From NCBI GenBank assembly GCA_019054805.1, contig JAHQIY010000001.1:2184501-2248500 (forward strand): DNA of 64,000 nucleotides, given 5' to 3'. The notes under the pieces are model-generated. The model was not told the origin of the DNA. It worked only from the letters and a program-made list of their open reading frames with translations, and did not search any database. The position numbers and the translations under genes are program-made. Positions 34,331 to 45,458 of this stretch are shown piece by piece (position 1 is the stretch's first letter; the number at the start of each line of letters is the position of its first letter). This DNA is from Brachionus manjavacas. Lineage: Eukaryota; Rotifera; Eurotatoria; Ploima; Brachionidae.

Positions 34331-34799
34331 TAAGCAATTGACAATTTGACAGGTTAAAATAAAAAATTGGCACTAAATGAAATGAATTAAGTTAATTATT
34401 TAGTTAGTTAATTAATTGAATGTTTTAAGTTTTAATCTTGATGTTAATATCCTCGGGTCTTTTAGTGTTAAAGACATTTGAACTACACTGGTCATGACTT
34501 TTTTTAATTCAAGGCAGTTTAGGTCAAAATTAATTTTGCTTTCAAGGGCCATTTCATAATTTTAATTTAATAAATCCATGTCGTTAAGATCGCGGCAACA
34601 TTAATTTTTGGCACTCAAGAAAATGAAAGGCAAAAATTGGGAAATAATTTAATAAATATAAAATTAAATGTCACTAGACCACGATTTAATATGTGTCGAT
34701 TAAATATGTATCTAGTTAAATTAAAGATGTCAAAATAAAATAAATTTTATAAATTATTATTTTTTTTGACTGCAAATAAAACCAAAAAATTAAAACAAT

Positions 34800-34890
34800 T
34801 TACTAATAAACTCGTTTTATCAACCATAGCGAAGCCTTCGGGTCTTGCTCTAGGGATAAACCCTGTTATAGCTTATTATTATTATTATTT
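34800..34890 (+). mobile_element. LINE family B tail, copy B3
   Basis: ACCATAGCGAAGCCTTCGGG, then GGGATAAACCCTGTTATAGC and (TTA)n. The CCATAG...GCTTC and TAGCTTATTATTATTATT blocks match the 3' UTR of copy B1 (complement of about 6147-6220). Only the tail is present. Confidence 0.55.
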
Positions 34891-35308
34891 TTATTTTTAT
34901 AAGTCTTATAATGAAATTTATGCCAAAAAAAAATCAATCCAATAATCAAAATTTTTTAAATGAACACTAAATAATATTTTTAAAACTAATTTTATTTTGT
35001 AATTTGAATTTTTTAATTTTTATAATATAAATGTCAATCTGACTTAAACTTAAATAAATAATAATAATAATAATAAATAATAGCCTACAATCTTCAAAAT
35101 GAATTAAAAAATTCTAAAAATGTTTGAAAATATTTAAATAGAAGTCATTTTTAAAGAGCATTCAGATAAAAAATTTAAAAAATCTTATTTAGCAAAACTA
35201 GTTTAATTTTCGACAGCAAGGCCTATTTTTTAAAATGAAACAAAAAACGCATAGAAAAATTTCATATATTCAAAAAATATATTTATATTTTAAATACTAA
35301 AAATAAGA

Positions 35309-35870
35309 ATGCTAAATAGTGCTGGTAAAATAGAACCTGAAAGGATTGACTTGGTGCAATTTTTCCACGAAAATGAAATCAACGCAACTGTTCCCTTAAG
35401 TGATCAAGCATGGTGTGTTGGTCCAGTAGAAATGTTTACTTTTAGATCGGCATATGATTTTGGAAAGCTTTATATTGACAATTACATCCATTTGACCAAA
35501 GAAGTGGAACCAAATTTCTAGAGTTGTGCCGCTCAATTCTTAATTGAACCGATTGCGGAAGCTCTGCATGATGTATTGGGTCACTCATCATATTATCCAT
35601 TCATAGTGAGAATCATCTCTAATTCAACAAACCAAAGAAACATCGATTTTGGTGTTGAGAATAGATTTTTGAATTATTCAACAATTTTAAAAATGGCTCT
35701 CAAAAAATATTTTAGATTATGTTCCACGCTTTTTGAATGAAAATATAAATGAAGATGAAGTTTTTTCCTTTGGAACAACGGATGAATTTACTTTTTATTC
35801 TGTACAAAAGTAAGGCAAAATTTTGATCCAAAATGGAAGGATTTATGTAATTGAATGAATAAAATTATTT
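35309..35870 (+). pseudogene. Decayed unknown ORF
   Basis: 70 codons (GKIEPERIDLVQFFHENEIN, WCVGPVEMFTFRSAYDFGKL) end at a stop at 35519. The same frame then continues for about 75 more codons with normal protein composition (CAAQFLIEPIAEALHDVLGH), and a shifted frame follows (NILDYVPRFLNENINEDEVF and FSFGTTDEFTFYSV). This looks like one gene broken by a stop and a frame shift, or less likely one with very small introns. I do not recognise the family. Confidence 0.5.
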
Positions 35871-36488
35871 ATATCATATTATTAAAAATATAATCATCAA
35901 AATATCGATCAATTGGTAAAATAATACACCATTTTGTAGATGAGACTGTATGCTTTCAGAATATATACATATTAATAAGGTTATGTTTATTAGAACATGA
36001 AATATTCTAGCTCAAAGGTAACTAAATTTTGTTTTTTTTTTCTTTGAGGGTGGAATCAAAATTTTTTTTTTGACAATACATAAAAAATCATTTTTTCAAG
36101 GTTTTCAAGTATGCAGATTAATATTTTAAAGTCGGTTTGATGAAATTCAGATAGTGCCGTAGTTTCGTTACGCGCGAGCCTTACTTTTTTTACAAAGCAA
36201 AAATATTTTTAAAAGTTTTAAACATGTCTTTGATGCTCGTAATTTTCTTTCCTTTTTGAAAATATTTTAAAAAGTAGAGATTTAAATTAATTAATCTTAA
36301 ATTCTAATTAAATTTTGCATTACATTTTTAGGCTTTTTTCTCACTACCACTAAGATCTGTCTTAGACTTTCTTAATTTTATTACATGCCTGGGTGTTTTT
36401 CTAATCTATTTAATTAAGGACCTACGGTTCAGCTTAATTAAAAAAAAATTTTCAATTATTCAAAATTTATTTTCATTTTAAAATTAGA

Positions 36489-37232
36489 ATGTGGAGTCAA
36501 TTAGAATTTTACAATAGCAATGTTCACTCGTTGGCTATAGCTTGTTTGTCGCAGTCTATTCTTAATGCTGTGAATTCAACGAATAAAAGGTATTTAGCTC
36601 CAGTAAATCAAAGAGTTTTTGTTAAGAATAAATTTGCTTGTGGAACAGTTAACCCAAAAAAAGTAGACTTTACCATTTATTACAGGAAAGAGACACCAAT
36701 TATTGGCGAAGTTTCTTTTCAACATGAAACCTTAAAGAACTTGATTATTGAATCACTTCTTTATTTAACTGAGTATGTTGATTGTAATTATGTAATTGGG
36801 ATGAAAATTTATGAAAGAAATACATTTCAAGCAGATCTTTTTGTACTCGAGAGGGATGAGTCGAATAAAGTGGACAGTTCAAAAATCGAAGAGTTAAAAT
36901 TTCAAAAAGAAAAACAAATAGAAGAGAATAAATTTGGTGCTACTTCAAGAAAGATCAGTAAAGATTTTGATCCTGCTTTATGTGAGAAAAAAAATCGAAT
37001 TTTGGAAGATTTTTTGAATAATGATCTTTTAAAATATGGCATAAAAATCAGACATAATATTCGAATTAGCGAAGAACACTTAGACAGAGACATTAAATTT
37101 AGTTTACAAAGTAAATTGGTAAATTTGGAGCACGACAACCAAGAAATTCAGGTGATAATTGAATCGAATGATCTAATAGAAATTTTCAATCATTGGAAGG
37201 AGCACAAGAGGCTAAAAAGTCTAAAAAAATAA
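36489..37232 (+). CDS. 247-aa protein resembling PD-(D/E)XK nucleases
   Basis: A single open frame from MWSQLEFYNSNVHSLAIACL to a lysine-rich end. Between residues about 48 and 112 the order NPKKVDFTIYY (Asp60), PIIGEVSFQHET (Glu74) and NYVIGMKIYE matches the beta-strand/acid pattern of a family of restriction-endonuclease-like proteins, where an aspartate precedes an E-V-x-x-S strand by about 14 residues. The C-terminal half (about 125-247) is highly charged and probably helical. An AATAAA signal follows at about 37279. An acceptor-like TTAG lies just before the ATG, so an upstream exon cannot be excluded. The nuclease assignment is an inference from motif spacing only; the partner or substrate is unknown. 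Confidence 0.65.
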   Translation: MWSQLEFYNSNVHSLAIACLSQSILNAVNSTNKRYLAPVNQRVFVKNKFACGTVNPKKVDFTIYYRKETPIIGEVSFQHETLKNLIIESLLYLTEYVDCNYVIGMKIYERNTFQADLFVLERDESNKVDSSKIEELKFQKEKQIEENKFGATSRKISKDFDPALCEKKNRILEDFLNNDLLKYGIKIRHNIRISEEHLDRDIKFSLQSKLVNLEHDNQEIQVIIESNDLIEIFNHWKEHKRLKSLKK

Positions 37233-37585
37233 AATTATGAAAATTTTTATATTTATTTTTTACCTTAAATTTTCGTTAAATAAAATATTTAATTTTCTAA
37301 ATTTTTTTTTACTCAGCGAAAATCATGTTATCAAAGCTAAATTATGCACATTTGCTATATGAAGTTGAATTTTTCTAAAATACGAGCTGGTAAAATATCG
37401 ATAATTATGAATAACTTAAAATGTGTCGAGTTACATTCAGATTTAAATTTTAAAAAATTTCCAAAGTTTTTTTTAAATAAATTGTAAAAGAAAAATATTT
37501 TTAATTTAAAAAAAAATCTATCTTCTTGACATGGATAGACAATGAGATCAAACTTTTAAAAAATCATTTTCCTTTCTTTTCTATT

Positions 37586-38090
37586 TGTACTTTTTCAGAA
37601 TATTATTTTATTTGGCCCTGTTACTTTTTGTACTTTCTGTACTTTTTGTACTTTTTCAGAATATTATTTTATTTGGCCCTGTTTCTGTGATTAATGATAA
37701 TTTTAATAATTTTATTAAAACTTAAACGGGGTCCGGGGCGGAGCCCTGGTTTAGGGATTCGGGTATGCTGAAGGTAAGAAAAATATTAGTTAAATATTAA
37801 TAAATGGTTTTTTTATTACCATTAAGAACCAAAAGTACAAAAAGTACAGAAAGTACAAAAAGGAACAGGGCCAAATAAAATAATATTCTGAAAAAGTACA
37901 AAAAGTACAGAAAGTACAAAAAGGACCAGGGCCAAATAAATAAATTAGAAAAAGTACAAAAAGTACAGAAAGTACAAAAAGTACCAAGGCCAAATAAATA
38001 AATTAGAAAAAGTACAAAAAGTACAGAAAGTACAGAAAGTACCAGGGCCAAATAAATAAATTAGAAAAAGTACAAAAAGTAAAAAAAGGA
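37586..38090. repeat. Large foldback with GTACAAAAAGTACAGAAAGT tandem arms
   Basis: The left arm (37586-37685) and right arm (37829-38090) are inverted copies of a tandem unit built from GTAC-A/T5 blocks and a GGGCCAAATAAATAAATTAG spacer, about two units on the left and five on the right. The centre holds a GC-rich block (GGGGTCCGGGGCGGAGCCCT) and GTTTAGGGATTCGGGTATG. The last motif recurs in the smaller foldback at 10670-10870. A transcript would fold into a long hairpin. It is probably a non-autonomous element, perhaps Helentron-like, but no transposon end is proven. Confidence 0.7.
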
Positions 38091-39047
38091 TTTACTTTTA
38101 AATATTTTCATTGTCTATACCTCCTTCTTGACTGATTAAATTTTAAAATGTTTATTTTTAAGATTTAAAGGAGAAAGTTTCAAATTTAACTTTATTTATT
38201 TTAATTAATTTTTAAATTACATGAAATCCGCTAAGGGTAAATTCTTCAATAAAATGATTTTTTAATAATTTTTAAAACTCATTTTTTTGTTTTTATTATA
38301 AAAGAATTATAGAATAAAGCAAGCAAATAAAAAAAAGACACAACTCAACTATATCTTTTTTTTCCTTTCATTGTTTTTTTAGCTTTAGTAATTTTGAAAA
38401 GCCGATTCTATCAAACAGTGGCATTGTTTAATTTTATAAAATTATTATTTAAAAAATCACAAATAGAAATAAGTATTAATTTTTTTTTCACCTTTTAAAA
38501 ATTATAAACTAAGTTCGGTATTTTGAATTAAGCATTGGATTATTACAATTTATTATTTTTAATATTTTTTATCTTTCATATTTATCAGATTCATTTTTTT
38601 TAATATAAAGTATTATTTAATTTAATTAAGTGAAAGTTTTATTTTTGTGCTAATAATTATTATTGCTATAAAGTATTTAAACGATATTTTAGTCTTTTTT
38701 CAAATAAAAATAGCAAAAGGAATTTTCTTAAATAATTTTTTTTATTTAAAAAATAAAGTTCCATTTTTAAATGAAAACTGTTTAAATATTATTAAAAATA
38801 TACATTATTTACACAATGGAAATAAAATGATTTCAATTAAAATCTTTTGTATTTAAATTAAAATTAGATTCATTTAGACAATGAACATTTTTGGTTGAAA
38901 CTTTGAGAAATATGTTTGGTTTTGGCTGATGCTGATGGTTAAGATGATTCGATGAGTTTATATTGTATATTTGATAAAATGTCCATTTTGGAAGTACACT
39001 TAAAAAATTAAAAAAATTTTTAATTAAGCAAATATTTTTAACTTTTT
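38091..39047. other. Intergenic stretch, no gene seen
   Basis: AT-rich, with only short AT-driven frames. It lies just beyond the 3' end of the LRR gene, which reads leftwards. Confidence 0.4.
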
Positions 39048-41066
39048 TTAAGCTAACTTTTTTAAACTATTTTTAATAAATTTTACATCTGACTCTTTAT
39101 TTTTGCAAATTATTTCGAATATTATCAAATTATGAAATTTTTTGAACCCATTCAGATGGTCGCCAAAGACCTTACAGTCAATATTTTCAATTTTTAACTT
39201 CACTGTTGTTAAAGTCGGAGCTAATTGAACCAGACTTTCGCAAAATTTTGACGAAAAGCAAAAATTTAAATGATTAAGAGTTAATTTTTTTAAATAAACA
39301 AATTTTTTAAGATTTTTTGTAAACACAGCTTGAAAATCATAAGTCAAGAAGCTATTAAAGTTACTTAGATTTAGTTCATTGAGAGTTGTTTTGGCGCTCA
39401 ATTCGTGCAAGAATAAATCAAATCTATTCACACCACCAACTAGTTTAAAATCACTGAAAGATAAGCTTTTTATAAATTCCCATTTTGATATTTCGCTCAT
39501 TTCTCCTATGTCCAGATTGTTACAACTTGAAGAAAAAAAAATAAAAAATAACAACTAATTTTTAAACTACTTGAAATAATATTTGTCCTTAAAATTAACA
39601 AAGTCCGGACTACAAATAGTCAGCTTGATCAACTTGATTTTTTTCAAATGACATAACTCTTTCTAATTTGAAAAATATAATATTTTTTTAATTAATAAGA
39701 ATTGATTACAATTTTAGAACTTTTTTGATCATCACTCGAGCTTTCTTCCCCTTCTTCTTCACTTTCCTCAAATATTCTTTTGAAAGATGTTTTTTCTTCT
39801 TTTTTGGCAAAAAGCTCAGTCGACAGTGCACAGCACGGCAGACCAAGCTCACTCAATTCTATTTTGTTTAATAAAAATTTTAATCTTTCAAATCAACAAG
39901 TTAACTTACCATGTAATGAAGATATTAATTTACAAATACTTTCTCTGCTATGTATATGGATAGAACAAAAATCAATTTTTTTCAAAAATTTTGTTTTTTC
40001 TAAATTCAAATTAATTGTTGATAAAATACAAGGCCAAATTAAAATGTACAATCTGATCGAGTTAAGCTTATCGACAAAATCAAGGCTAAAATAATCCTTA
40101 ACCAAATCGTCAAGTACGTATGGATTAGTGTTTAGCACAATGTTATTAGATCTCAAGTAGCCTAAGTCAATGCCAAAGTTTAGATCACAGGAGTCAATTT
40201 TTTTTTCATTTATCAAAGTGGACAGCGAATGATTAGATTTATCAATGGACACATTTAGACTAAATGAGCTCAATTTTTTAACTAAATCAAACAAGTGCTC
40301 ATTAAGACTGAGGGTTATGTTGTTGGTGCCAGTAACTAGATGGCAAAGTTTTGGAAGTTTGTGGTGCGGAAAATTTTGACTCGATAAGCTTAGGTTAAAA
40401 TCGGATTTGTCATAAGCAGAATAAAGTTCCAGATGAGTCAAATCTAGGCAATGGTTGAGCACAAGTTTGAAAAGAGTTTGAATTGATGAAGATTTGAATT
40501 CTACCCTAAGAGATTCAAGTGTGTTCATGTGGACCATTTTTTGTTCCGAAGTGTCTAAATTCGGAATCAAATTGAAGCTGAGGTGTTTTAGGTTTTTGCA
40601 TGAGCGAAACAGCTTGCTCAGGTCGGACAAGTCAAGTTGAATATTTGACGGTGATGTATTAAATAAATCCAACTCGGTTAAAGTGGTTATTTTGCATAGG
40701 GTTTCGTTTATTATTCGCTTTAGACTTGTGTGTCGGCATAAATTTAGACAAAAATTAATGTTTATCTTTTCAATGAAAAAGTCTTTGGTTTTATAGAATT
40801 TGAGAATTTTCTTAAATTGATCATGATCGAGTTTATAGCTATTTTCCAAGTGGCATTGTCTAGTTAGAAAAAGTATCTTTTAAATTAGTTACTCGAGTTT
40901 TTAAGTTTTACTTTTTGTCAAAAATTAATTTGAATAAATATGAATTTTGAAGCTCTGATGGTTTGGTTGTGTTGTATACAGCAGTAATTAGATTGACAAG
41001 GTCAGTTGCACTAAGTTTAAAACTAAGGGATGACAAAAAAGGTACCGGAAGTCTCAGTATATCCAT
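39048..41066 (-). CDS. Leucine-rich-repeat protein with possible F-box, five exons
   Basis: Proposed exons, from the 5' end: 41066-40912, 40859-39910, 39858-39710, 39662-39571 and 39525-39048; they are in phase and give 607 aa. Exon 1 (MDILRLPVPFLSSLSFKLSA, then TDLVNLITAVYN) resembles an F-box N-terminal helix pair, but weakly. Exon 2 has at least six irregular LRR units such as TTLTELDLFN, KNLKHLSFNL, LDLTHLELYS and LKKIDFCSI. Exon 3 inserts an acidic loop (FEESEEEGEESSSDD, about residue 410). Exons 4-5 resume LRRs (LNELNLSNFNSF, LKKLTLNHLNFC, LTTVKLKIENI). If the F-box is real, the protein would be a substrate adaptor of an SCF ubiquitin ligase. Otherwise it is an LRR protein of unknown partner. 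Confidence 0.8.
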
Positions 41067-41642
41067 TTAAACAAATAAAGAAAAAAAGTTTAAAAATAGA
41101 GTAAATTTTTGAAATATTTATTTATAATTTAAAAAAATTAATTGGAAATAATTTAACATTTTATCAGAAATGGTTGCTTCAAGCTTTTGGGATTTTTTAG
41201 GATCATGATTAGATTTATTTAGACTTGTTTAATTAGATCTCAAGAAAATTCATGTCAATACAATTTATAAATAAATAAAAATTTGAAAGAAATTAAAAAC
41301 ACATTTTAGAAGTACAAAATTTTTATTAAGATGAAAAAAATAATGCATAATGTCTATTGAAAGCAAAGAAAGGTTTGTAAGGAGTTTGAAGTTTCATAAG
41401 GTAGGGGCTGAATCTTTTGATAATTTGAAATTATATAGAAAATAAGTTTGTCATGCTTCACTTGATTCTCATCGGGTGTAAATTCTTTACGACTTTTTTA
41501 TTCGTATTTTCTAAGCACGAAATTAAGTCTTCCAGTTGTATCGGATCTTGCTCAGTAGATAATACAGGAGCAATAGCATTATCAGAAACTGAAACTATAG
41601 TTTTTTACTGAAGTTGAGAAATTTGAAAATTCTTTTAAGAAG
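41067..41642. other. Upstream of the LRR gene; no gene seen
   Basis: Sequence of moderate AT content. Around 41520-41640 there are short coding-like pieces in other frames that may belong to the zinc-finger fragment that follows. Confidence 0.35.
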
Positions 41643-41842
41643 TTTTTATACCAGTCGAATATTCAAATGAAGTCATTAGTTTGGATTCAAAGAAATGTTT
41701 TAGATGTAAATCTTCTTTAAGATCAAGTAAATATCAAGACTCATGGCTATCATGCCAAAGTTGTGACAATTGGGTCTGTGATAATTGTTGGCCAAAGGGT
41801 TTGAGACCTAATAAATCTTTCTATTGTATAAATTGTAAATAG
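41643..41842 (+). pseudogene. Orphan PHD/RING-like zinc-finger C-terminus
   Basis: An open frame of about 65 codons without an ATG ends in a stop at 41842. It carries CFRCKSS, WLSCQSCDNWVCDNCWPKG and FYCINCK, i.e. four CxxC pairs with a conserved W-x-C. This spacing fits a treble-clef/PHD-like finger of the kind at the C-terminus of some transposases. The upstream coding part is not in the same frame (FEVEKFENSFKKF-like pieces at about 41610), so the gene appears truncated. It lies 160 bp from a palindrome cluster that may belong to the same element. Confidence 0.5.
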
Positions 41843-42001
41843 TTTAGTCTTAAGGAATCGTTCAAATATTTTTTTACCCGGAAATAGCTTTTTTAGAAAA
41901 TAATAATAATAATATTAAAACTAATCTAATTTTAATAATTTCTTTTATTATTGGTCTTACAAGAATTTACATAAAGTAAAAACCTTATATTTTCTTGTTT
42001 T

Positions 42002-42496
42002 GTGACATGTCACTATTACGGTTACTATTTTTTAGTAAAAATTGATTTTTAGGGGTATTTTCGAGTTTTATGACATGTCATAAATCGAAATTTTCAACCA
42101 CTGTTCGAAATATAAAGACATGTCACTATTGTAGGATATCCTACAATAATGACAATACGTTATGAAATTTTCTTAAACACAAAATGTTTATTATTTAAAA
42201 TTGAAAAAAAAAAACATTGTGAATTTTCATACAAACCTTCCAAAAATTACAAAAACTAAATTCTATTTGATTAATATAAATGGACAAAATTGAGCTTTTT
42301 AAACTTAAATGATGAAACAACATGAAACAAAAAAGATAAATTTTCTTTTAAAGGGAAATAACGTAATCATCCGAATTGAGTGACATGTCTTTAAAATAGA
42401 GTACTCTATTTTAAAGACATTAAAAGACATTTACAGAGTGACACTCTGTTAAAACATGTAAATGATTCTATAGTGACATGTCACTAAATTCGGATA
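42002..42496. repeat. Cluster of perfect palindromes built on TGACATGTCA
   Basis: GACATGTC occurs five times (about 42004, 42072, 42117, 42382, 42475). Three sit in longer perfect palindromes: GTGACATGTCAC (42002-42013), TTATGACATGTCATAA (42068-42083) and TAGTGACATGTCACTA (42471-42486). Two further perfect palindromes are 22 bp (42127-42148, centre GGATATCC) and 36 bp (42385-42420, centre GAGTACTC). Inverted arms ATCCGAATTNAGTGACATGTC bracket the right part (42369-42389 and 42476-42496). This may be the ends of a foldback transposon or binding sites for a dimeric protein. Confidence 0.8.
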
Positions 42497-43540
42497 GTTA
42501 GGTTATTAATGATCAAATAAATTATCAATATTTTGAAATATATTTATTTTTTGTGTCTATGATCTATTCTAATGAGAATTATTTTTTGCAATTTGTAAAT
42601 TTATTTAATTTAAATGTTAAAATCCTTTCAACGCTACTTAAATAATTTTGAAATAGGCAGTTATTTTTCAATTCTAAATTTACATTCAATTTAATTGAAA
42701 TCAATCAATCTATTGACAAAAAATCAATCATTAAACTTAATAATCAATCATTAAACTGGACTATTAAATTAAAAATTTTATTTTTTTCACCTTTTAAAAT
42801 TTACAGATAAATCTGTAGTACAAAATCCAAATTTTTATTAAGAATATTAATTTTCTATTGGAATTTTTGTGTGAAAATTCACAATGCCAAAAAAATTTTT
42901 TATTATAAAATAAAAACAATTCTAAAATTTTAAAATAAAAATTTTAAAGAAAAATTTAAAATCCACATTGAGGTATCCAAATTATGGATTTAAATGAAAA
43001 ATATTGATTTAGATTTAAATTTTGCTTCAGATAAAAATTCAAAAAAATTTTAAATAAAGTTTTTGTCATTTATAATTAAAAAAATTGATATAAAATAGTT
43101 TTTTATAAATCTCAAACTCAAAATTTTAATTTGAAATTTACATTTACATGATCAAAAGCTTCAATTTTTCAAGTTAGTGCTCATGTCTGAAGAGACTGAT
43201 TAACATAATCATATCGGTTTTATAATGATTTATAAAATTCCATCTAATTTAATCTTTAGATATTAAAATTAATTTAAATAACTTTAATGTAACATGCTTT
43301 ATAATGAAAAAAAAATTTTCTCACCCTTTACTTGGGAGAAATTTATGTTTTTTTTTTAAATTATCATTTGATGTATTTTTTCGTCTTTTAATAAAAATTT
43401 TAATTCAATTAATAATTTTTAAAATCTCTTAATAAATTACAATCTTCTAGCTATCTATTAGTTTTCAATCAAGAATTTTAAAACGTCTCTCAGACATTTT
43501 TTTAACTTTGTTACATCGACTTTTTAATGAGTGCATAAAG
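42497..43540. other. AT-rich stretch with tail repeat D copy 3
   Basis: No gene. A short, diverged copy of the tail repeat first seen at 50-112 lies at about 43165-43215 (TTTTCAAGTTAGTGCTCATG, then GAGACTGATTAAC). Confidence 0.4.
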
Positions 43541-43544
43541 TTTA

Positions 43545-43800
43545 AAAGTACCTGATTGAAGATTGGAAATTGTCAATTGTAAGTCCTTTGTACAAAAATA
43601 ATGGTATTAGATCAGACTTTAATAATTAAAGAGCTATTTCAATTCTGCTTGCTATTGCAAAAATGTTTGAAAAGCTTATAGCTTATCAAATTTCAGTCTT
43701 CTTAGAGTCGAATCATGTTTCTTAAATGCTCAGCATGGTTTTAGACCTGGTCATTCATGTAAAACAACACTGCAAGAATACCTTAGTTATTTAAACCTTA
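43545..43800 (+). mobile_element. LINE reverse-transcriptase N-terminal fragment
   Basis: Pieces in two frames read DWKLSIVSPLYKNNGIRSDF, AISILLAIAKMFEKLIAYQI and LNAQHGFRPGHSCKTTLQEY. These are the finger motifs that precede the catalytic block of jockey/CR1-like LINEs (W-x-x-S/A-x-I-x-P-L-Y-K and H-G-F-R-P-x-x-S). One stop and one frame change are present. Nothing of the element survives on either side. Confidence 0.75.
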
Positions 43801-44925
43801 TTTTTATTTGAGATGAATTTTTATTTTCTATCAAAAATCATAAAAAAAATTTTAAAGTTTTATTCTTTAATCAATTTTGATCACATCTATATATAAAAAT
43901 TTTGTTGATAAATTGGTTTGCAAGGAAATGAATCGTATTCATTGTCGATTTTTCTATCATTTGAAAAATCAAAAAATATTTTTTAAATATTTTTAAGGCA
44001 TGAAAAACATAACTTGTTTACTTACATGATATTTTTTTTTAATTTATTTTAATTTTCATTTTTAATTAAGAACGAAAAAATTTTAATTTATTCAAATTAT
44101 AAATTCAATTTATTTAAATGTTTATTAAAATCAAAAAAATTTAAGTTAAAGATTGGTATCTAGCCCAGTTGACTACCAAGTTAATTAAATCATTCAAAAA
44201 TAATAAATTATTTAAAAAAAATGGAAATATATGGCAAATGCCGATATACTGACGTAGAGCATTCCAAAGCTGTCATGATAACGCGTACTTGTGTCATTAG
44301 TCTTTTATAAAGTGCACAAAACTGCTAACAAGATAAGTGAAAAAAAATTATTAAACCAAGTGGTTTATTAAAAAAAATCCATTTTAATAAAGCGCCATAT
44401 GCTGCTTTTATTATCGCATAAAAGAGAAATGTTTTTTAATTTATTAATTAATTAGTTAACTAAATAAAACTTTTAAGTCAAGTAGGTCACATGATCTCGT
44501 TTAGGCTACTAAATCGGCTCGAGACCAAAAACTTTGTTTTAACTATTTAATATTTAATTTAAAAAAAAATTAAAAAAAATTTTTTTTAATTTTTATAAAA
44601 TTTGATTTTGATGACTTGTGTAAACATTTTCACTCTCTATGAATTCCAATTTGTTCAATGCTTGACTCAAACGATTACATAACGTTTCTTTATCAAGCTT
44701 AAATTAGACAAAATTTTAGCAACTAAATTAAGCAACAATTTTTTAAGACAGTTGTTAATTGATAATTTAAAAAAATATAGTTTTAATTTTTGCATTAAAT
44801 ATAGGAAAAAACACAAAAAATATTTGCTCAACATCAAGTTAAATTTTTGGCTCCTATCAAAGTACTTACGATTAAGTGCCAAAAATTACTAAAACCAAAA
44901 TTATAAGGTAATTCATTATTGCTCC
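43801..44925. other. AT-rich spacer, no gene seen
   Basis: No recognisable coding sequence. 44230-44320 is less AT-rich than its surroundings, but no product or repeat was identified. Confidence 0.35.
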
Positions 44926-44930
44926 ATTTA

Positions 44931-44985
44931 TTTTATTTATTTATTCAATGGACGCCTTAAAGGCGATGTAAAAAAAATTTTAAAA
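44931..44985 (-). mobile_element. LINE family C tail, copy C2
   Basis: On the - strand: TTTACATCGCCTTTAAGGCG, then TCCATTGAATAAATAAATAAA. The CGCC...GGCG hairpin followed by AAATAAATAAA also ends the fragments at 51277-51332 and 46895-46950, which defines a family with a structured 3' end. Confidence 0.6.
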
Positions 44986-45458
44986 TAAGAGTAAAGTAAT
45001 TAAGTTTAAGATAAAAAGAGAGCAACTTCTAATAATTTAAATTTTAAATGCTAATATTTTAAACTTTCTTTTAATTTCGATAATTATTATTCAATTTTTT
45101 CATTTTTCTTTTCTCTCTTTTTTTTAATAAACTAATAAACTGTTTTGTCAATTATTTACATTATTAGTGGAAAATGTTAATATCATATGTCATCATGGAA
45201 TTGGTAATAAATTTCTCAGTCGCATAAAAAATATTTTGTATTAAAAATGTGGTTCTGTGCATGAAAACTTTTATTTAAATGATGTTTTTAAGTATAAATA
45301 CTTAAATTTTCAAAAATAAAAGTATTTTTTGAATGCTTATTACTTATTTTTCTTAGATTTTTTGAAAAGCAGTTGCAGGGTCAAGGAAGAAAATTTTTTC
45401 GATCATCAATAATTATGTAAAAAAAAGATAAAATTTTAGAAGTTAATTTTTTGATCAA

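Noticed and set aside
37790-38051. Open frames of 67 and 84 aa rich in FCTFCTF and VLFVLF
   Set aside because: They are translations of the GTAC/AAAA tandem repeat; a three-base periodicity of the repeat keeps the frame open, not selection.
42002-42496. p53-type response elements (GACATGTC)
   Set aside because: The core resembles a half-site, but the extended palindromes and inverted arms are better explained by an element end or another structure; no spacing typical of paired half-sites is kept.
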